This document shows, piece by piece, positions 8,749-17,805 of a DNA stretch of 39,706 nt. The position numbers and the translations under genes were made by a program. This stretch comes from an uncultured Synechococcaceae cyanobacterium (GTDB taxonomy: Bacteria; Cyanobacteriota; Cyanobacteriia; PCC-6307; Cyanobiaceae). Within the stretch, counting starts at the first letter, position 1. Each line of letters opens with the position of its first letter. The notes below the pieces were generated by a model. The model worked only from the letters and a program-made list of their open reading frames with translations, did not search any database and was not told the origin of the DNA. The DNA is taken from assembly GCA_902578445.1 (NCBI GenBank), contig CACHDC010000011.1, positions 1 through 39,706 on the forward strand. Direction: 5' to 3'.

Positions 8749-11505
8749 TCAATTCAAAAGTTCGAGTTTTTTAGTGATTCTTTCCTTTTGTACCGAACCC
8801 TCATTTAATTTAAATCTGCATTCATCAACAATATCTTTTGGAGCCTTATCAACGAAATTGTTATTAGATAATCTCTTATTTAAATTTTCTAATTCAATAT
8901 TCACCTTTTTTAAATCCTTGGTTAACCTTTCCTTTAATGCATCTATATTTACAAAATCCTGAAAAGGTAAATAAACCTCTAAATCACTAATTATCCCGGA
9001 AAAAGATTTAGCGAACTCTTTTTTATCAACAGCATTAGTTTTAAAAATAAATACTTCAGAAGATTTAGTTAAGGTTTGAATATCATCAACTAAAGTTTTT
9101 AAAAAATCAATCAATTCATCATTGTCTGAAATTAAATATACAGGACTTTTTTCTGATGGCTTAAGACCTAATTCAGCTCTCAAATTTCTAATCAGCCTAA
9201 TAATTTCAAAGAGTTGCTGAAAGGAATTATCAAGCTTATTATCAACAAATTTATTTTCGTGAATTGGCCATTTTTGAAGAGATAATAATGCATTATCTGG
9301 TTTTAGTTGCAACACATGCCAAAGTTCCTCAGTAATGTGCGGCATAAAAGGATGAATCATTACCAAAATATCATTGAGCACTTTTATTAAAACTTTTTCA
9401 GATATTTGTCTATTTTTAGTCTCTTTATTATTAAACCTTTGTTTAGAAAATTCTACATACCAGTCACAAAAATCATTCCACGTAAATTCATATAGAAGTT
9501 TCGCAGATTCTCCCAATTTATATTCTGTCAAAAAAGCAGCGACTTTTATATTTACCTGATTCAATTTCGATAAAATCCACTTATCACATAACTCTAAAGA
9601 AGTTTCATCACTCTCATTAAGCGAATAATTATTATTAGAAGTTTTATTAATTAGCACAAATTTAGTTGCATTCCATAATTTATTCGCAAAATTTCTTGAA
9701 GCTTCAACGGTTGAAGATGTATCTTTTTTCCTATCAAAATCAAGCCGGATATCTTGTCCAGCGCCTGCAACTTCTCGAATTAAAGCAAATCGTAGAGCAT
9801 CAGAACCATATTTATCAATTAATAGTATTGGATCAATACCATTACCTGAACTTTTACTCATTTTTTTATTGTTTTCATCTCGCACTAGACCATGAATATA
9901 AACATCCCTAAAAGGAATATTCTTTGTAAAAGTATTCCCCATCATTGTCATTCTTGCCACCCAGAAGAAAATAATATCGAAACCAGTAACAAGAACACTA
10001 TTTGGATACCATTTTTTAAAATCAGGATCATTTATATTTGGCCAACCAAGGGTTGAAAAAGGCCACAAACCACTTGAAAACCATGTATCCAAAACATCTT
10101 TATCACGAACCAATTTAATATTTAATCCAAATTTTTTATTAGCTTCGATTAAGGCATCCTCTTCATTTCTTGCAACGATATATGGAGTATTTTGTTCTAT
10201 TGAGTCTTGAGATTCATCTAAAACATACCAGGCCGGTATTTGGTGCCCCCACCACAATTGCCGACTGATACACCAATCATTAATATTCTCTAACCAATCC
10301 TTATAAACTTTCTCCCAGCGTGGAGGGATAAACGATGGTTTTTTAGAATCAATTTTATTAAGACATCCTTGTGATATATCATCCATTTTCAAAAACCATT
10401 GTGTTGACAATAAAGGTTCAATTGGCACCTTACCTCTATCAGAAAAAGGAACAGTATGTTTATAATCGTCTATCTTTGTCAGCAGGCCTAAATTATCCAA
10501 TTCTTTGATAATTTTCTTTCTAGCGTCATATCTATCTAAATTTTGAAAAATACCTGCATTAATATTTAAAGTTCCATCTTTGTTCATTACATTAATTAGT
10601 TTTAAATTATGCCTTTTTCCTATTGCAAAATCATTTGGATCATGAGCTGGAGTAACCTTCACACAACCTGTACCAAAATCTTTATCAACATGTGAATCAG
10701 CGATAATAGGTATTTCTCTATCAACGAAAGGAACTTTTACTTTGAGTCCAATAAATTCTTTATATCTATCATCATCAGGATTAACTGCCACAGCAGTATC
10801 ACCCAAAAGAGTTTCTGGTCTTGTTGTTGCAACTTCTAAGTACTTATCTAAGTATTCACCACTTTCAGAAATTAAAGGGTATTTAAAATGCCATAAATGA
10901 CCATTTACTTCTTGCATTTCCACTTCAAGATCACTTACGGCAGATTGAGATTCAGGGCACCAATTAACCAAATATTCGCCTCTATAAATTAAATTCTTTT
11001 TATAAAGAATATTAAAAGCCTCAATAACTGCTTCATTTAATTTTTGATCAAGAGTAAATCTTTCTCTAGTCCAGTCAACTGAATATCCTATCCTTTTTAA
11101 TTGAGAAACTATTCTTCCACTACTTTGTTCTTTCCAGTTCCATGCTCTTTTAAGAAATTCATCTCTTCCAATATCCTCGCTTGTTTTTCCTTCACTTTTT
11201 AATTGTTTTTCGAGAATAGTTTGAACAGCTATTGAAGCATGATCAGTTCCCGGTAAACACAAAACATTCTTACCTAACAGTCTTTGAAAACGTACTACAA
11301 CATCTATCAAAGCCGTATTAAATGCATGCCCCATATGCAAAGAACCAGTTACATTTGGTGGCGGAATAACAACACAAAAAGGCTCACCATCATCCTCAGG
11401 GTTAGGACTAAACGCCTTTAGACTTTCCCATTTTTCTTGCCACTTTTTCTCTACTTCAAAAGGTGAATAATTCTCTAAAGATAATTGATCATTCATCTCT
11501 GTCAT
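8749..11505 (-). CDS. valS: Valyl-tRNA synthetase
   Basis: A class I aminoacyl-tRNA synthetase charging tRNA-Val, 918 residues. The N-terminal HIGH signature is PPPNVTGSLHMGHAF near residues 48-62. The CP1 editing domain follows (TTRPETLLGDTAVAVNP, TPAHDPNDF), then WWGHQIPAWY, DTWFSSGLWPFSTLGWP and the KMSKS loop KKMSKSSGNGIDP near residue 550. The helical anticodon-binding domain and the C-terminal coiled-coil arm typical of ValRS complete it. ATG at 11505 starts the gene; a second ATG at 11496 is possible. The TVP38-family gene follows two bases after its stop. A tRNA-Val gene lies only about 0.5 kb upstream on the same strand, separated by the IscA-type gene. I see no T-box-like leader; the 97-base upstream spacer is too short. 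Confidence 0.98.
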   Translation of the reverse strand: MTEMNDQLSLENYSPFEVEKKWQEKWESLKAFSPNPEDDGEPFCVVIPPPNVTGSLHMGHAFNTALIDVVVRFQRLLGKNVLCLPGTDHASIAVQTILEKQLKSEGKTSEDIGRDEFLKRAWNWKEQSSGRIVSQLKRIGYSVDWTRERFTLDQKLNEAVIEAFNILYKKNLIYRGEYLVNWCPESQSAVSDLEVEMQEVNGHLWHFKYPLISESGEYLDKYLEVATTRPETLLGDTAVAVNPDDDRYKEFIGLKVKVPFVDREIPIIADSHVDKDFGTGCVKVTPAHDPNDFAIGKRHNLKLINVMNKDGTLNINAGIFQNLDRYDARKKIIKELDNLGLLTKIDDYKHTVPFSDRGKVPIEPLLSTQWFLKMDDISQGCLNKIDSKKPSFIPPRWEKVYKDWLENINDWCISRQLWWGHQIPAWYVLDESQDSIEQNTPYIVARNEEDALIEANKKFGLNIKLVRDKDVLDTWFSSGLWPFSTLGWPNINDPDFKKWYPNSVLVTGFDIIFFWVARMTMMGNTFTKNIPFRDVYIHGLVRDENNKKMSKSSGNGIDPILLIDKYGSDALRFALIREVAGAGQDIRLDFDRKKDTSSTVEASRNFANKLWNATKFVLINKTSNNNYSLNESDETSLELCDKWILSKLNQVNIKVAAFLTEYKLGESAKLLYEFTWNDFCDWYVEFSKQRFNNKETKNRQISEKVLIKVLNDILVMIHPFMPHITEELWHVLQLKPDNALLSLQKWPIHENKFVDNKLDNSFQQLFEIIRLIRNLRAELGLKPSEKSPVYLISDNDELIDFLKTLVDDIQTLTKSSEVFIFKTNAVDKKEFAKSFSGIISDLEVYLPFQDFVNIDALKERLTKDLKKVNIELENLNKRLSNNNFVDKAPKDIVDECRFKLNEGSVQKERITKKLELLN

Positions 11506-11602
11506 GTCTAAATTTTATTTCGATAAACTTTTTGTTTATTTTATCTTGAGAGCAGCCAATTAATGAAAATAATATTAGTTTGCAAAAAAAGACACATCCA
11601 TT

Positions 11603-11944
11603 CTACAAAAGTTTAAAACCAGAACCACAGGAACAACGTTTTGCATTTTTTGGTGTTGAAATAAGAAATCCACCACCGCTCAAATCACCGTAATAATCTA
11701 ATTTTAAATCTTTCAGTAAATTAAACTTTTTTACATCCGCATATAAAGTTACTCCTTCAGTTCTTGAAATAGGGGATCCATTACATGTACCTGGCCTTAA
11801 TTTAATATGCATCCATCCTTCGGAACAATTTTTATCCTCTACCAAATCAATCGACATTTCTCCTGGAGAACCTCCAAAAGAAGCTTGCCTAGATAGTTCT
11901 GAAGCAGCATTTTGACTGATTGAAAGATTGACGATCTCAGTCAT
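11603..11944 (-). CDS. IscA/SufA/HesB-type iron-sulfur cluster carrier
   Basis: A-type carriers hold or deliver Fe-S clusters or iron during cofactor assembly. The 113-residue product starts MTEIVNLSISQNAASEL and contains the beta-rich core. The three expected cysteines are visible: Cys54 in RPGTCNGSPI, and Cys104/Cys106 in the C-terminal CSCGSGF (the family's CxCG motif). The first in-frame start (11989) would run translation into the neighbouring tRNA gene, so ATG 11944, outside the tRNA, is chosen. The gene lies downstream of tRNA-Val and 97 bases upstream of valS. The known Fe-S client AcnB is encoded elsewhere in the window. The segment SIDLVEDKNCSEGW is less typical, so this may be a HesB-like paralogue rather than the main IscA or SufA. 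Confidence 0.85.
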   Translation of the reverse strand: MTEIVNLSISQNAASELSRQASFGGSPGEMSIDLVEDKNCSEGWMHIKLRPGTCNGSPISRTEGVTLYADVKKFNLLKDLKLDYYGDLSGGGFLISTPKNAKRCSCGSGFKLL

Positions 11945-11959
11945 TAGAAAAATAATAAA

Positions 11960-12031
<72 letters not shown>

Positions 12032-12069
12032 TTATAATAGATCATTCTAATAGATGAAGTTGAAAAATT

Positions 12070-12075
12070 TATACT
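12070..12075 (+). promoter_or_regulatory. Candidate -10 box for mazG operon
   Basis: TATACT lies 55 bases before the mazG start, in the 98-base spacer divergent from tRNA-Val. It fits the TANNNT-like -10 consensus. I see no convincing -35 hexamer, as is common in A+T-rich picocyanobacteria. This is a sequence match only. Confidence 0.3.
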
Positions 12076-12129
12076 AAGTATTTAAATATTTCATGATTGA
12101 GGCAAAATTTAATTAATAAAATATATCCT

Positions 12130-12984
12130 ATGTCCTCAAACAATAGATATAAATTGGAAAGCAATTCCGATTTAGAGACTATAAATAGTTTTAAAAACTT
12201 AATATCTAATATCAAAGCATTAAAAGATAAAACATGGGGCTGTCCATGGCAGAAAATACAGTCTCATATATCGTTGATCCCATTTTTGTATGAAGAAAGT
12301 AATGAATTTATAGATGCGATATATGAAAAAAATGCAGATAACATGTGTGAGGAGTTAGGAGATCTTTTATTACAAGTCATGCTTCATGCTGAAATCGGTT
12401 ACGAAGAAAAAGAATTTACACTAAATGATGTTATAAAAAATCTAAACAAGAAAATTATTAATAGACATCCATATATTTTTAACAAAAAAGAAAAAGTATC
12501 ATTAAAAAAATCACAACAGATTTGGGTAAATATAAAAAATTTAGAAAAAGAAGCACCTCATATGAAATCTTCAATTAGTAGAAATTTAAATTTGAAAATT
12601 AAAAATTTACCGCCAACGGTTGGAACAGGTAAAATCACAAATGTTGTTAAAGAACATGGCTTCAAGTGGGAAAGTACTGATGAGATTTTTAAAAAGTTAG
12701 AAGAAGAGATTGATGAATTAAAAGAAGCAATTAAAAGTAAAAATGATTCAGAGATAAAAAATGAATTTGGGGATATTTACTTTACCCTTCTTAATCTCTC
12801 AAACTTTTTAAAGATCAATCCTGAATCAGCTCTTCAAAAAACTAATATGAAATTTTTAGACAGATTTTCAATCGTCGAAGAGCATGCAGGAGATAATATG
12901 AAAAAACAAACTCCTAAAGACTTTCAACGGCTTTGGCAAATAGCCAAACAAAAACTGGCGGGCAAAATTCCTAAAAGCAAATGA
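12130..12984 (+). CDS. mazG: Nucleoside triphosphate pyrophosphohydrolase MazG
   Basis: MazG hydrolyses (d)NTPs to NMP and PPi, limits aberrant nucleotides and can lower stringent-response alarmone levels. The 284-residue protein carries two MazG domains. The first has WGCPWQKIQSH, EESNEF and EELGDLLLQVMLHAEI (about residues 37-100). The second has GFKWES, EEEIDELKEAI and NEFGDIYFTLLNLS (about 175-235). Both retain the acidic ExxE...ExxD metal-binding pattern. An upstream TTG at 12097 would add 11 residues without homology; the ATG at 12130 is chosen. Its stop overlaps the speE start (ATGA, 4 bases), so the two are translationally coupled. MazG homologues also occur in cyanophages, but the genomic position here is cellular. 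Confidence 0.95.
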   Translation: MSSNNRYKLESNSDLETINSFKNLISNIKALKDKTWGCPWQKIQSHISLIPFLYEESNEFIDAIYEKNADNMCEELGDLLLQVMLHAEIGYEEKEFTLNDVIKNLNKKIINRHPYIFNKKEKVSLKKSQQIWVNIKNLEKEAPHMKSSISRNLNLKIKNLPPTVGTGKITNVVKEHGFKWESTDEIFKKLEEEIDELKEAIKSKNDSEIKNEFGDIYFTLLNLSNFLKINPESALQKTNMKFLDRFSIVEEHAGDNMKKQTPKDFQRLWQIAKQKLAGKIPKSK

Positions 12985-13832
12985 CAGATATTACAACATG
13001 GATAGATGAATATCATAAAGGCTCAAGATTAGGCCTCAATGGGAAAATTCTAATTAAAAAAACCTCAAAATATCAAGAAATTATTGTTATTGAAAATGAA
13101 TATTATGGTAAAGCTTTAATGTTAGATGGTTGCTGGATGACATCATTAAAAGACGAGAAATATTATCATGAGTGTCTTGTGCATCCTGCATTAAGTAGCA
13201 TTGACGAAAAATCTAATGTACTAATTATTGGCGGTGGTGACGGTGGTACTGTAAGAGAATGCGTTAAATATTCTCAAATATCAAAAATTGATCTAGTAGA
13301 AATTGATGAGGAGGTAATCAAAATATCTAAAAAATTTCTAAAAGAAATTGCAGGCGAAGCATGGAATGACAAAAGATTAGAAATACATATTGATGATGGC
13401 GTTAAATGGGTAAAAAAAACAAAAGATAATTTTTACGACGTTATATTTATAGATTGTTCAGATCCCTCAGAATTTTCAAATTTATTATTTTCACATTCTT
13501 TTTATAAAGAATGTAAGAGAATACTTGCACCAAGGGGGATATTAGCAACTCAAAGCGAATCTCCTGAATCCTTCAAAAATATTCACATAAATATTTTGAA
13601 AAGCCTAAAAAATATATTTAAAGTTTCTGAAACTATGTATTCCTTTGTGCCTATATATCCAAGCGGGATTTGGAGTTGGACATTTGCTTCTTCAGAAGAT
13701 CTAAGTTTATCAAAGCAAAATTATGATGAAGTCGTAAAAATAGAAAAAGGATGTGAAGTTTGGAATTTAAATTTTCAAAATGCAGCATTCAAAATGATGC
13801 CAAATAAAATTGTAAAAGAACTAGATTCATAA
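12981..13832 (+). CDS. speE: Spermidine synthase (polyamine aminopropyltransferase)
   Basis: The enzyme transfers an aminopropyl group from decarboxylated SAM to putrescine. At 283 residues, the small N-terminal beta domain (WIDEYHKGSRLGLNG) precedes a Rossmann methyltransferase-like domain with NVLIIGGGDGGTVREC near residue 80. It continues with LVEIDEEV and the active-site DCSDPSEFSNLLFS, where many homologues have DSSDP. SFVPIYPSGIWSWTFAS near the C-terminus is also family-typical. Coupled to mazG by ATGA and followed one base later by speB, it sits in a tight polyamine block. The S-adenosylmethionine decarboxylase needed for its substrate is not in this window. The aminopropyl acceptor (putrescine or another amine) cannot be read from sequence alone. 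Confidence 0.94.
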   Translation: MTDITTWIDEYHKGSRLGLNGKILIKKTSKYQEIIVIENEYYGKALMLDGCWMTSLKDEKYYHECLVHPALSSIDEKSNVLIIGGGDGGTVRECVKYSQISKIDLVEIDEEVIKISKKFLKEIAGEAWNDKRLEIHIDDGVKWVKKTKDNFYDVIFIDCSDPSEFSNLLFSHSFYKECKRILAPRGILATQSESPESFKNIHINILKSLKNIFKVSETMYSFVPIYPSGIWSWTFASSEDLSLSKQNYDEVVKIEKGCEVWNLNFQNAAFKMMPNKIVKELDS

Positions 13833-13833
13833 G

Positions 13834-14715
13834 ATGACAAAAAATTTATTTGATAACGAAAATGCAATTTATATGGGAGCAAAAAGAAGTCCCGAAAATT
13901 GCTCAATTGGAATATTTGGAGTTAATTATGACGGGACATGTTCGTTTAAACCAGGAGCAAGATTTGGTCCAGAAGCAATAAGACAAGTCAGTTCTTGTTT
14001 AGAAACATATTGTCCAAAAATAAAAAAAGACTTAGAGGATATTATGTATGTTGATTTTGGATCAATACTAATTGATAAAAATGACTCAAAGTCCGTTATT
14101 GAATCGGTTAAATCAGCAACAAATTATTTAATTAGTAAACGCCTTAGTCCTATTATGCTTGGCGGCGAACACTCTATTACAAGAGGTGCAATTGAAGCAT
14201 TAGTAAAAAAATATCCAGATTTGATATTGGTTCAACTTGATGCTCATGCAGATTTAAGAGAATCATATATAGGAAATGAACATAGTCATGCTTGTACTAT
14301 GAAAAGGTGCTTAGAAGTGCTACCTGAAAAGAAAATTTTGCAAGTAGGAATTAGAAGCGGGACTAAGGAAGAATTTGAAATTATGCATAACAACAACCAA
14401 TTAGTTAACTTTTGTCCAGGCGGAAATGCATATGAGTTAAAACAAGCTCTTCTTCCATACGCTAAGTCTCCAATCTATTTAACAATAGATTTAGATTGGT
14501 TTGATCCCAGTTTATTAGCAGGGACGGGCACTCCAGAACCGGGAGGATTTTTTTGGAATGATTTTGAAGAGATACTTAAAACTTTAAAAGACCTTAGAAT
14601 CGTGGGATCAGATATTGTGGAATTATCTCCAGAAATTGATAGAAGCGGAGTAAGTAGCTTAGTTGCAGCCAAAGTACTTAGAAGCTTAATTTTGTCATTA
14701 GAATATATGCAATAA
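13834..14715 (+). CDS. speB: Agmatinase / ureohydrolase family enzyme
   Basis: A binuclear manganese ureohydrolase, most likely converting agmatine to putrescine and urea. In its 293 residues the metal ligands are visible: GGEHSIT (His), DAHADLRE (Asp-His-Asp) and DLDWFDPS (DxDxxDP), plus a C-terminal region containing DIVELSPEID. The early segment NYDGTCSFKPGARFGPEAIR is typical of agmatinases rather than arginases. Start ATG at 13834 is one base after the speE stop, so the genes are an operon, and the product putrescine would feed SpeE. Related family members hydrolyse other guanidino compounds (for example guanidinobutyrate or guanidine), so substrate specificity is inferred from context. 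Confidence 0.9.
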   Translation: MTKNLFDNENAIYMGAKRSPENCSIGIFGVNYDGTCSFKPGARFGPEAIRQVSSCLETYCPKIKKDLEDIMYVDFGSILIDKNDSKSVIESVKSATNYLISKRLSPIMLGGEHSITRGAIEALVKKYPDLILVQLDAHADLRESYIGNEHSHACTMKRCLEVLPEKKILQVGIRSGTKEEFEIMHNNNQLVNFCPGGNAYELKQALLPYAKSPIYLTIDLDWFDPSLLAGTGTPEPGGFFWNDFEEILKTLKDLRIVGSDIVELSPEIDRSGVSSLVAAKVLRSLILSLEYMQ

Positions 14716-14718
14716 AAA

Positions 14719-14742
14719 ATTTCTAAACTAAAGTGTAGAAAT
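14719..14742. repeat. Perfect 7-bp inverted repeat between speB and gcvT
   Basis: ATTTCTA (14719-14725) and TAGAAAT (14736-14742) form a 7-bp stem with a 10-base loop in the 50-base spacer. No T-run follows on either strand, so it does not look like an intrinsic terminator. It lies 24 bases upstream of the gcvT ATG. A partial repetition of AGAAA(T)ACTAAAT follows it. A chance origin in A/T-rich DNA is possible. Confidence 0.35.
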
Positions 14743-14765
14743 ACTAAATAGAAACTAAATATTTC

Positions 14766-15878
14766 ATGGATTTGCTAAAAAGTCCTCTTTATTCAAAATA
14801 TGTTGAATCCAATGCAAAATTAGTGGATTTTGCAGGTTGGGAAATGCCCATATCATTTTCAGGATTAATTAAAGAGCATGAATCAGTTAGATATTCAGCA
14901 GGATTATTTGATATTTCTCACATGGGTGTGATTTCTATCAAAGGAATCAATCCAAAGGATTATATTCAAAAACTTTTTCCTACTAATTTATACTCCTTTT
15001 GTGAAGGTCAGGGGCTTTATACAGTAATGCTCAATGATAAAGGAGGAATAATAGATGACTTAATAATTTATGAACTTGGTATACAAAAAAATGACATATC
15101 AGAATTATTGTTAATAGTTAATGCAAGTAGATATGAAGAAGATTTTCAGTGGATAAAAAATAATTTAAATATATCTGAAATTTCGATAACAAACTTTAAA
15201 AAAGACAAAGTACTTTTAGCACTACAGGGAAAAAACTCATTCGGTTTATTTGAAGAATGGATTGAATCTTCGATCTCACATATCCCTAACTTTGGATGTG
15301 AATATAAAATTTTTGAACATATTTCGCCTAAGGAAAAAATTTTCTTTTCAAAGACAGGCTATACGGGGGAAAATGGTCTAGAAATACTTTTATCTAAAAA
15401 AGCAGCAATTAATTTATGGGATTTCTCAATTACTAAAAATGTTGCACCTTGTGGTTTAGGAGCTAGAGATACTCTTAGACTTGAAGCAGGCATGCATCTT
15501 TATGGGCAAGACATAAATGAAGAAACTTCTCCATATGAAGCAGGGTTAGGATGGCTAGTACATCTAGAAAATGATCACGAATTCATTGGCAGAAGAGTTC
15601 TTGAAGAACAGTCAAGATTAGGCATTCAAAAAAAGTTAGTTGGTCTCTCTATAAAAGGTAAAGCAATAGGAAGAAAAGGGTGCGCAGTGCTTAAAGGTGA
15701 TGAGAATATTGGAACTATCACTAGCGGCAGTTGGTCTCCAACTAAACAACAAGCTATTGCTTTTGCATACATCAATACTTCGCATGCCTTAATAAATAAT
15801 GAAGTTGAAATATTAATAAGAGGCAAAAAATTCAACGGAGTTATAACAAAAAGAGCGTTTTATAAAAAGAATTATTAA
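14766..15878 (+). CDS. gcvT: Aminomethyltransferase, T protein of glycine cleavage system
   Basis: GcvT moves the aminomethyl carbon from the lipoylated H protein to tetrahydrofolate, releasing ammonia and making 5,10-methylene-THF; in cyanobacteria it works in photorespiratory glycine breakdown. The 370-residue protein opens [24 protein letters not shown] and has family segments [50 protein letters not shown] and [21 protein letters not shown] at 14766 gives the canonical N-terminus. gcvH and gcvP are not in the window. It follows speB by 50 bases and precedes aspS by 55, on the same strand. I see no glycine riboswitch, and the spacer would be too short for one. Confidence 0.96.
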   Translation: MDLLKSPLYSKYVESNAKLVDFAGWEMPISFSGLIKEHESVRYSAGLFDISHMGVISIKGINPKDYIQKLFPTNLYSFCEGQGLYTVMLNDKGGIIDDLIIYELGIQKNDISELLLIVNASRYEEDFQWIKNNLNISEISITNFKKDKVLLALQGKNSFGLFEEWIESSISHIPNFGCEYKIFEHISPKEKIFFSKTGYTGENGLEILLSKKAAINLWDFSITKNVAPCGLGARDTLRLEAGMHLYGQDINEETSPYEAGLGWLVHLENDHEFIGRRVLEEQSRLGIQKKLVGLSIKGKAIGRKGCAVLKGDENIGTITSGSWSPTKQQAIAFAYINTSHALINNEVEILIRGKKFNGVITKRAFYKKNY

Positions 15879-15933
15879 CTAAATTTACCCTTAAAGAATT
15901 ATTATAAGTTATTGATAAATAAACCATACTTAG

Positions 15934-17730
15934 ATGAGAAACAAAATTTGTGAAGAACTCAATAATACAGATATTGGTAAATTAGTTAATTTATGCGGAT
16001 GGGTAGATAGAAGAAGAGATCATGGTGGTGTAATTTTTATTGATTTAAGAGACCATAGTGGATTCCTACAAATAACAATTAACCCCGATGATGGTGCAGA
16101 TCTATTTAAACAGGCAGAAACTCTAAGAAATGAAACAGTAATAATGGTCAGCGGAATTATTAATGAAAGGCCCAAAGATTCCATAAATTCAAATTTAAGT
16201 ACTGGAGAGTTAGAGCTTAAGGTTAAAGATTTGCAAATTCTCAACCAAATTAAAAACAACTTACCTTTTCCAGTATCTATACATGATTATGAAAATACAA
16301 AAGAGGAACTCAGATTAAAATATAGATACCTTGATTTAAGAAGGGGAAAATTACTAGAAAATTTAAAAACAAGACATAAGATTATTAAAGTTGCTAGAGA
16401 ATTTCTTGATAATTTTGGATTTACAGAAGTAGAGACCCCATTACTTACAAAGTCAACTCCTGAAGGGGCTCGCGATTTTCTTGTTCCTGCACGTCTTTCA
16501 AATGGAGAATTTTTTGCTTTACCTCAATCCCCACAACTCTTTAAACAACTTTTAATGGTTGGGGGCTTAGATAAGTATTATCAAATCGCAAAATGTTTCC
16601 GTGATGAAGACTTAAGGGCAGATAGACAGCCAGAGTTTACTCAATTAGATATTGAGATGAGCTTTATTAGTGAAGAAGAAATAATTTCTTTTAATGAAAA
16701 TCTCATAAAAAAAATATGGAAAGAAGTGTTAAATATTAATTTTAATAATGCTTTTCCAAGAATGACATGGCAGGCAGCAATGGATAATTACGGCACTGAT
16801 AGACCAGATACTAGATATCAAATGTTATTGAAAGATTTAGGAGGAGTATTAGGTAATATTGGATTTAATATTTTCACCAAGGCAATTAAGTCTGGAGGGT
16901 ATATAAAATCCATAACAGTCAAAGGAGGTAATTCAAGTATTAGCAACGTAAGAATTAAACCGGGAGGGGACATCTTCAAAGTAGCTCAAGACGCAGGAGC
17001 TGGAGGTTTAGCCTTTATAAGGGTCAAAGGAGATGAGCTTGAGACTATTGGGGCAATTAAAAATAATTTAAGTGAAGAGCATATAGCTGATATTTTAAAA
17101 ATCACAGAAGCAAAAGATGGAGACTTAATCCTCTTAGGAGCTGGAGATAAACAAATTGTCAATCAGTCATTAGATAGGGTTAGACAATATATCGCAAAAG
17201 AATTAAATCTCATAGATAAAAGCAAATGGAATTTCTTATGGGTAACTGATTTCCCTATGTTTGAGAGAAATGAAGATGAAAATAGATATGAAGCTTTACA
17301 TCATCCTTTTTGTTCGCCAAAAAATATAAAATCTAAAGATTCTGAAAACTTGAAAAAAGAAATTGAGAGCTCTACAGCAAATGCTTATGACTTAGTTCTT
17401 AATGGATTGGAGTTAGGAGGTGGCTCTTTACGTATTCATGAGGCGAACTTACAAAGACAGGTTCTGAAAACGGTAGGACTTACTGATAAAGAGATTGATG
17501 AAAAATTTGGATTTTTAATAGAAGCCTTAGAAATGGGGGCTCCTCCTCATGGTGGAATAGCGTTTGGATTGGATCGTATTACCATGCTGATCATTGGTGC
17601 AGATTCAATCAGAGAAACCATTGCGTTTCCAAAAAATCAACAAGCAAAATGTCTTCTCACAAATGCACCTTCCAATGTCTCTGAATCACAATTAAAAGAA
17701 TTAGATATTGAAATAACAATTGATGAATAA
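15934..17730 (+). CDS. aspS: Aspartyl-tRNA synthetase
   Basis: A class II synthetase, bacterial-type, 598 residues. The N-terminal OB anticodon-binding domain includes [20 protein letters not shown]. The catalytic domain has [31 protein letters not shown], motif 2 ([19 protein letters not shown]) and a GAD insertion domain in the middle. Motif 3 is [16 protein letters not shown] near the C-terminus. Length is typical for bacterial AspRS. Start ATG at 15934 gives the canonical short N-terminus ([10 protein letters not shown]). Whether the enzyme is discriminating, or also makes Asp-tRNA(Asn) for GatCAB, is not determinable here without alignment. A weak terminator-like hairpin follows its stop. 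Confidence 0.97.
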   Translation: MRNKICEELNNTDIGKLVNLCGWVDRRRDHGGVIFIDLRDHSGFLQITINPDDGADLFKQAETLRNETVIMVSGIINERPKDSINSNLSTGELELKVKDLQILNQIKNNLPFPVSIHDYENTKEELRLKYRYLDLRRGKLLENLKTRHKIIKVAREFLDNFGFTEVETPLLTKSTPEGARDFLVPARLSNGEFFALPQSPQLFKQLLMVGGLDKYYQIAKCFRDEDLRADRQPEFTQLDIEMSFISEEEIISFNENLIKKIWKEVLNINFNNAFPRMTWQAAMDNYGTDRPDTRYQMLLKDLGGVLGNIGFNIFTKAIKSGGYIKSITVKGGNSSISNVRIKPGGDIFKVAQDAGAGGLAFIRVKGDELETIGAIKNNLSEEHIADILKITEAKDGDLILLGAGDKQIVNQSLDRVRQYIAKELNLIDKSKWNFLWVTDFPMFERNEDENRYEALHHPFCSPKNIKSKDSENLKKEIESSTANAYDLVLNGLELGGGSLRIHEANLQRQVLKTVGLTDKEIDEKFGFLIEALEMGAPPHGGIAFGLDRITMLIIGADSIRETIAFPKNQQAKCLLTNAPSNVSESQLKELDIEITIDE

Positions 17731-17760
17731 GAATATATATGGATGTTCTAAAAGTTTTTT
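17730..17760 (+). terminator. Weak terminator-like hairpin after aspS
   Basis: AGAATAT (17730-17736) can pair with ATGTTCT (17743-17749), giving 7 pairs including one G-U and a 6-base loop. TTTTTT follows at 17755-17760. The stem is A/U-rich and the T-run is offset by five bases, so efficiency would be low. It would separate aspS from pyrG. Confidence 0.25.
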
Positions 17761-17775
17761 GTTTAAATAAAATAT

Positions 17776-17782
17776 AAGGAGG
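17776..17782 (+). promoter_or_regulatory. Strong Shine-Dalgarno sequence displaced from the pyrG start
   Basis: AAGGAGG is one of the two best ribosome-binding sequences in the window (the other precedes the sigma gene), but it lies 23 bases before the pyrG ATG (17806). Two bases after it comes GTG CTT AAT TAA (17785-17796), a three-codon reading frame in the pyrG frame that blocks any longer N-terminus. It may serve a leader mini-ORF or stand by for the downstream start. Confidence 0.5.
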
Positions 17783-17805
17783 CTGTGCTTAATTAAAAAT
17801 ATTTA

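Noticed and set aside
14716-14765. Glycine riboswitch before gcvT
   Set aside because: The spacer is only 50 bases, too short for even one glycine aptamer, and lacks its conserved core.
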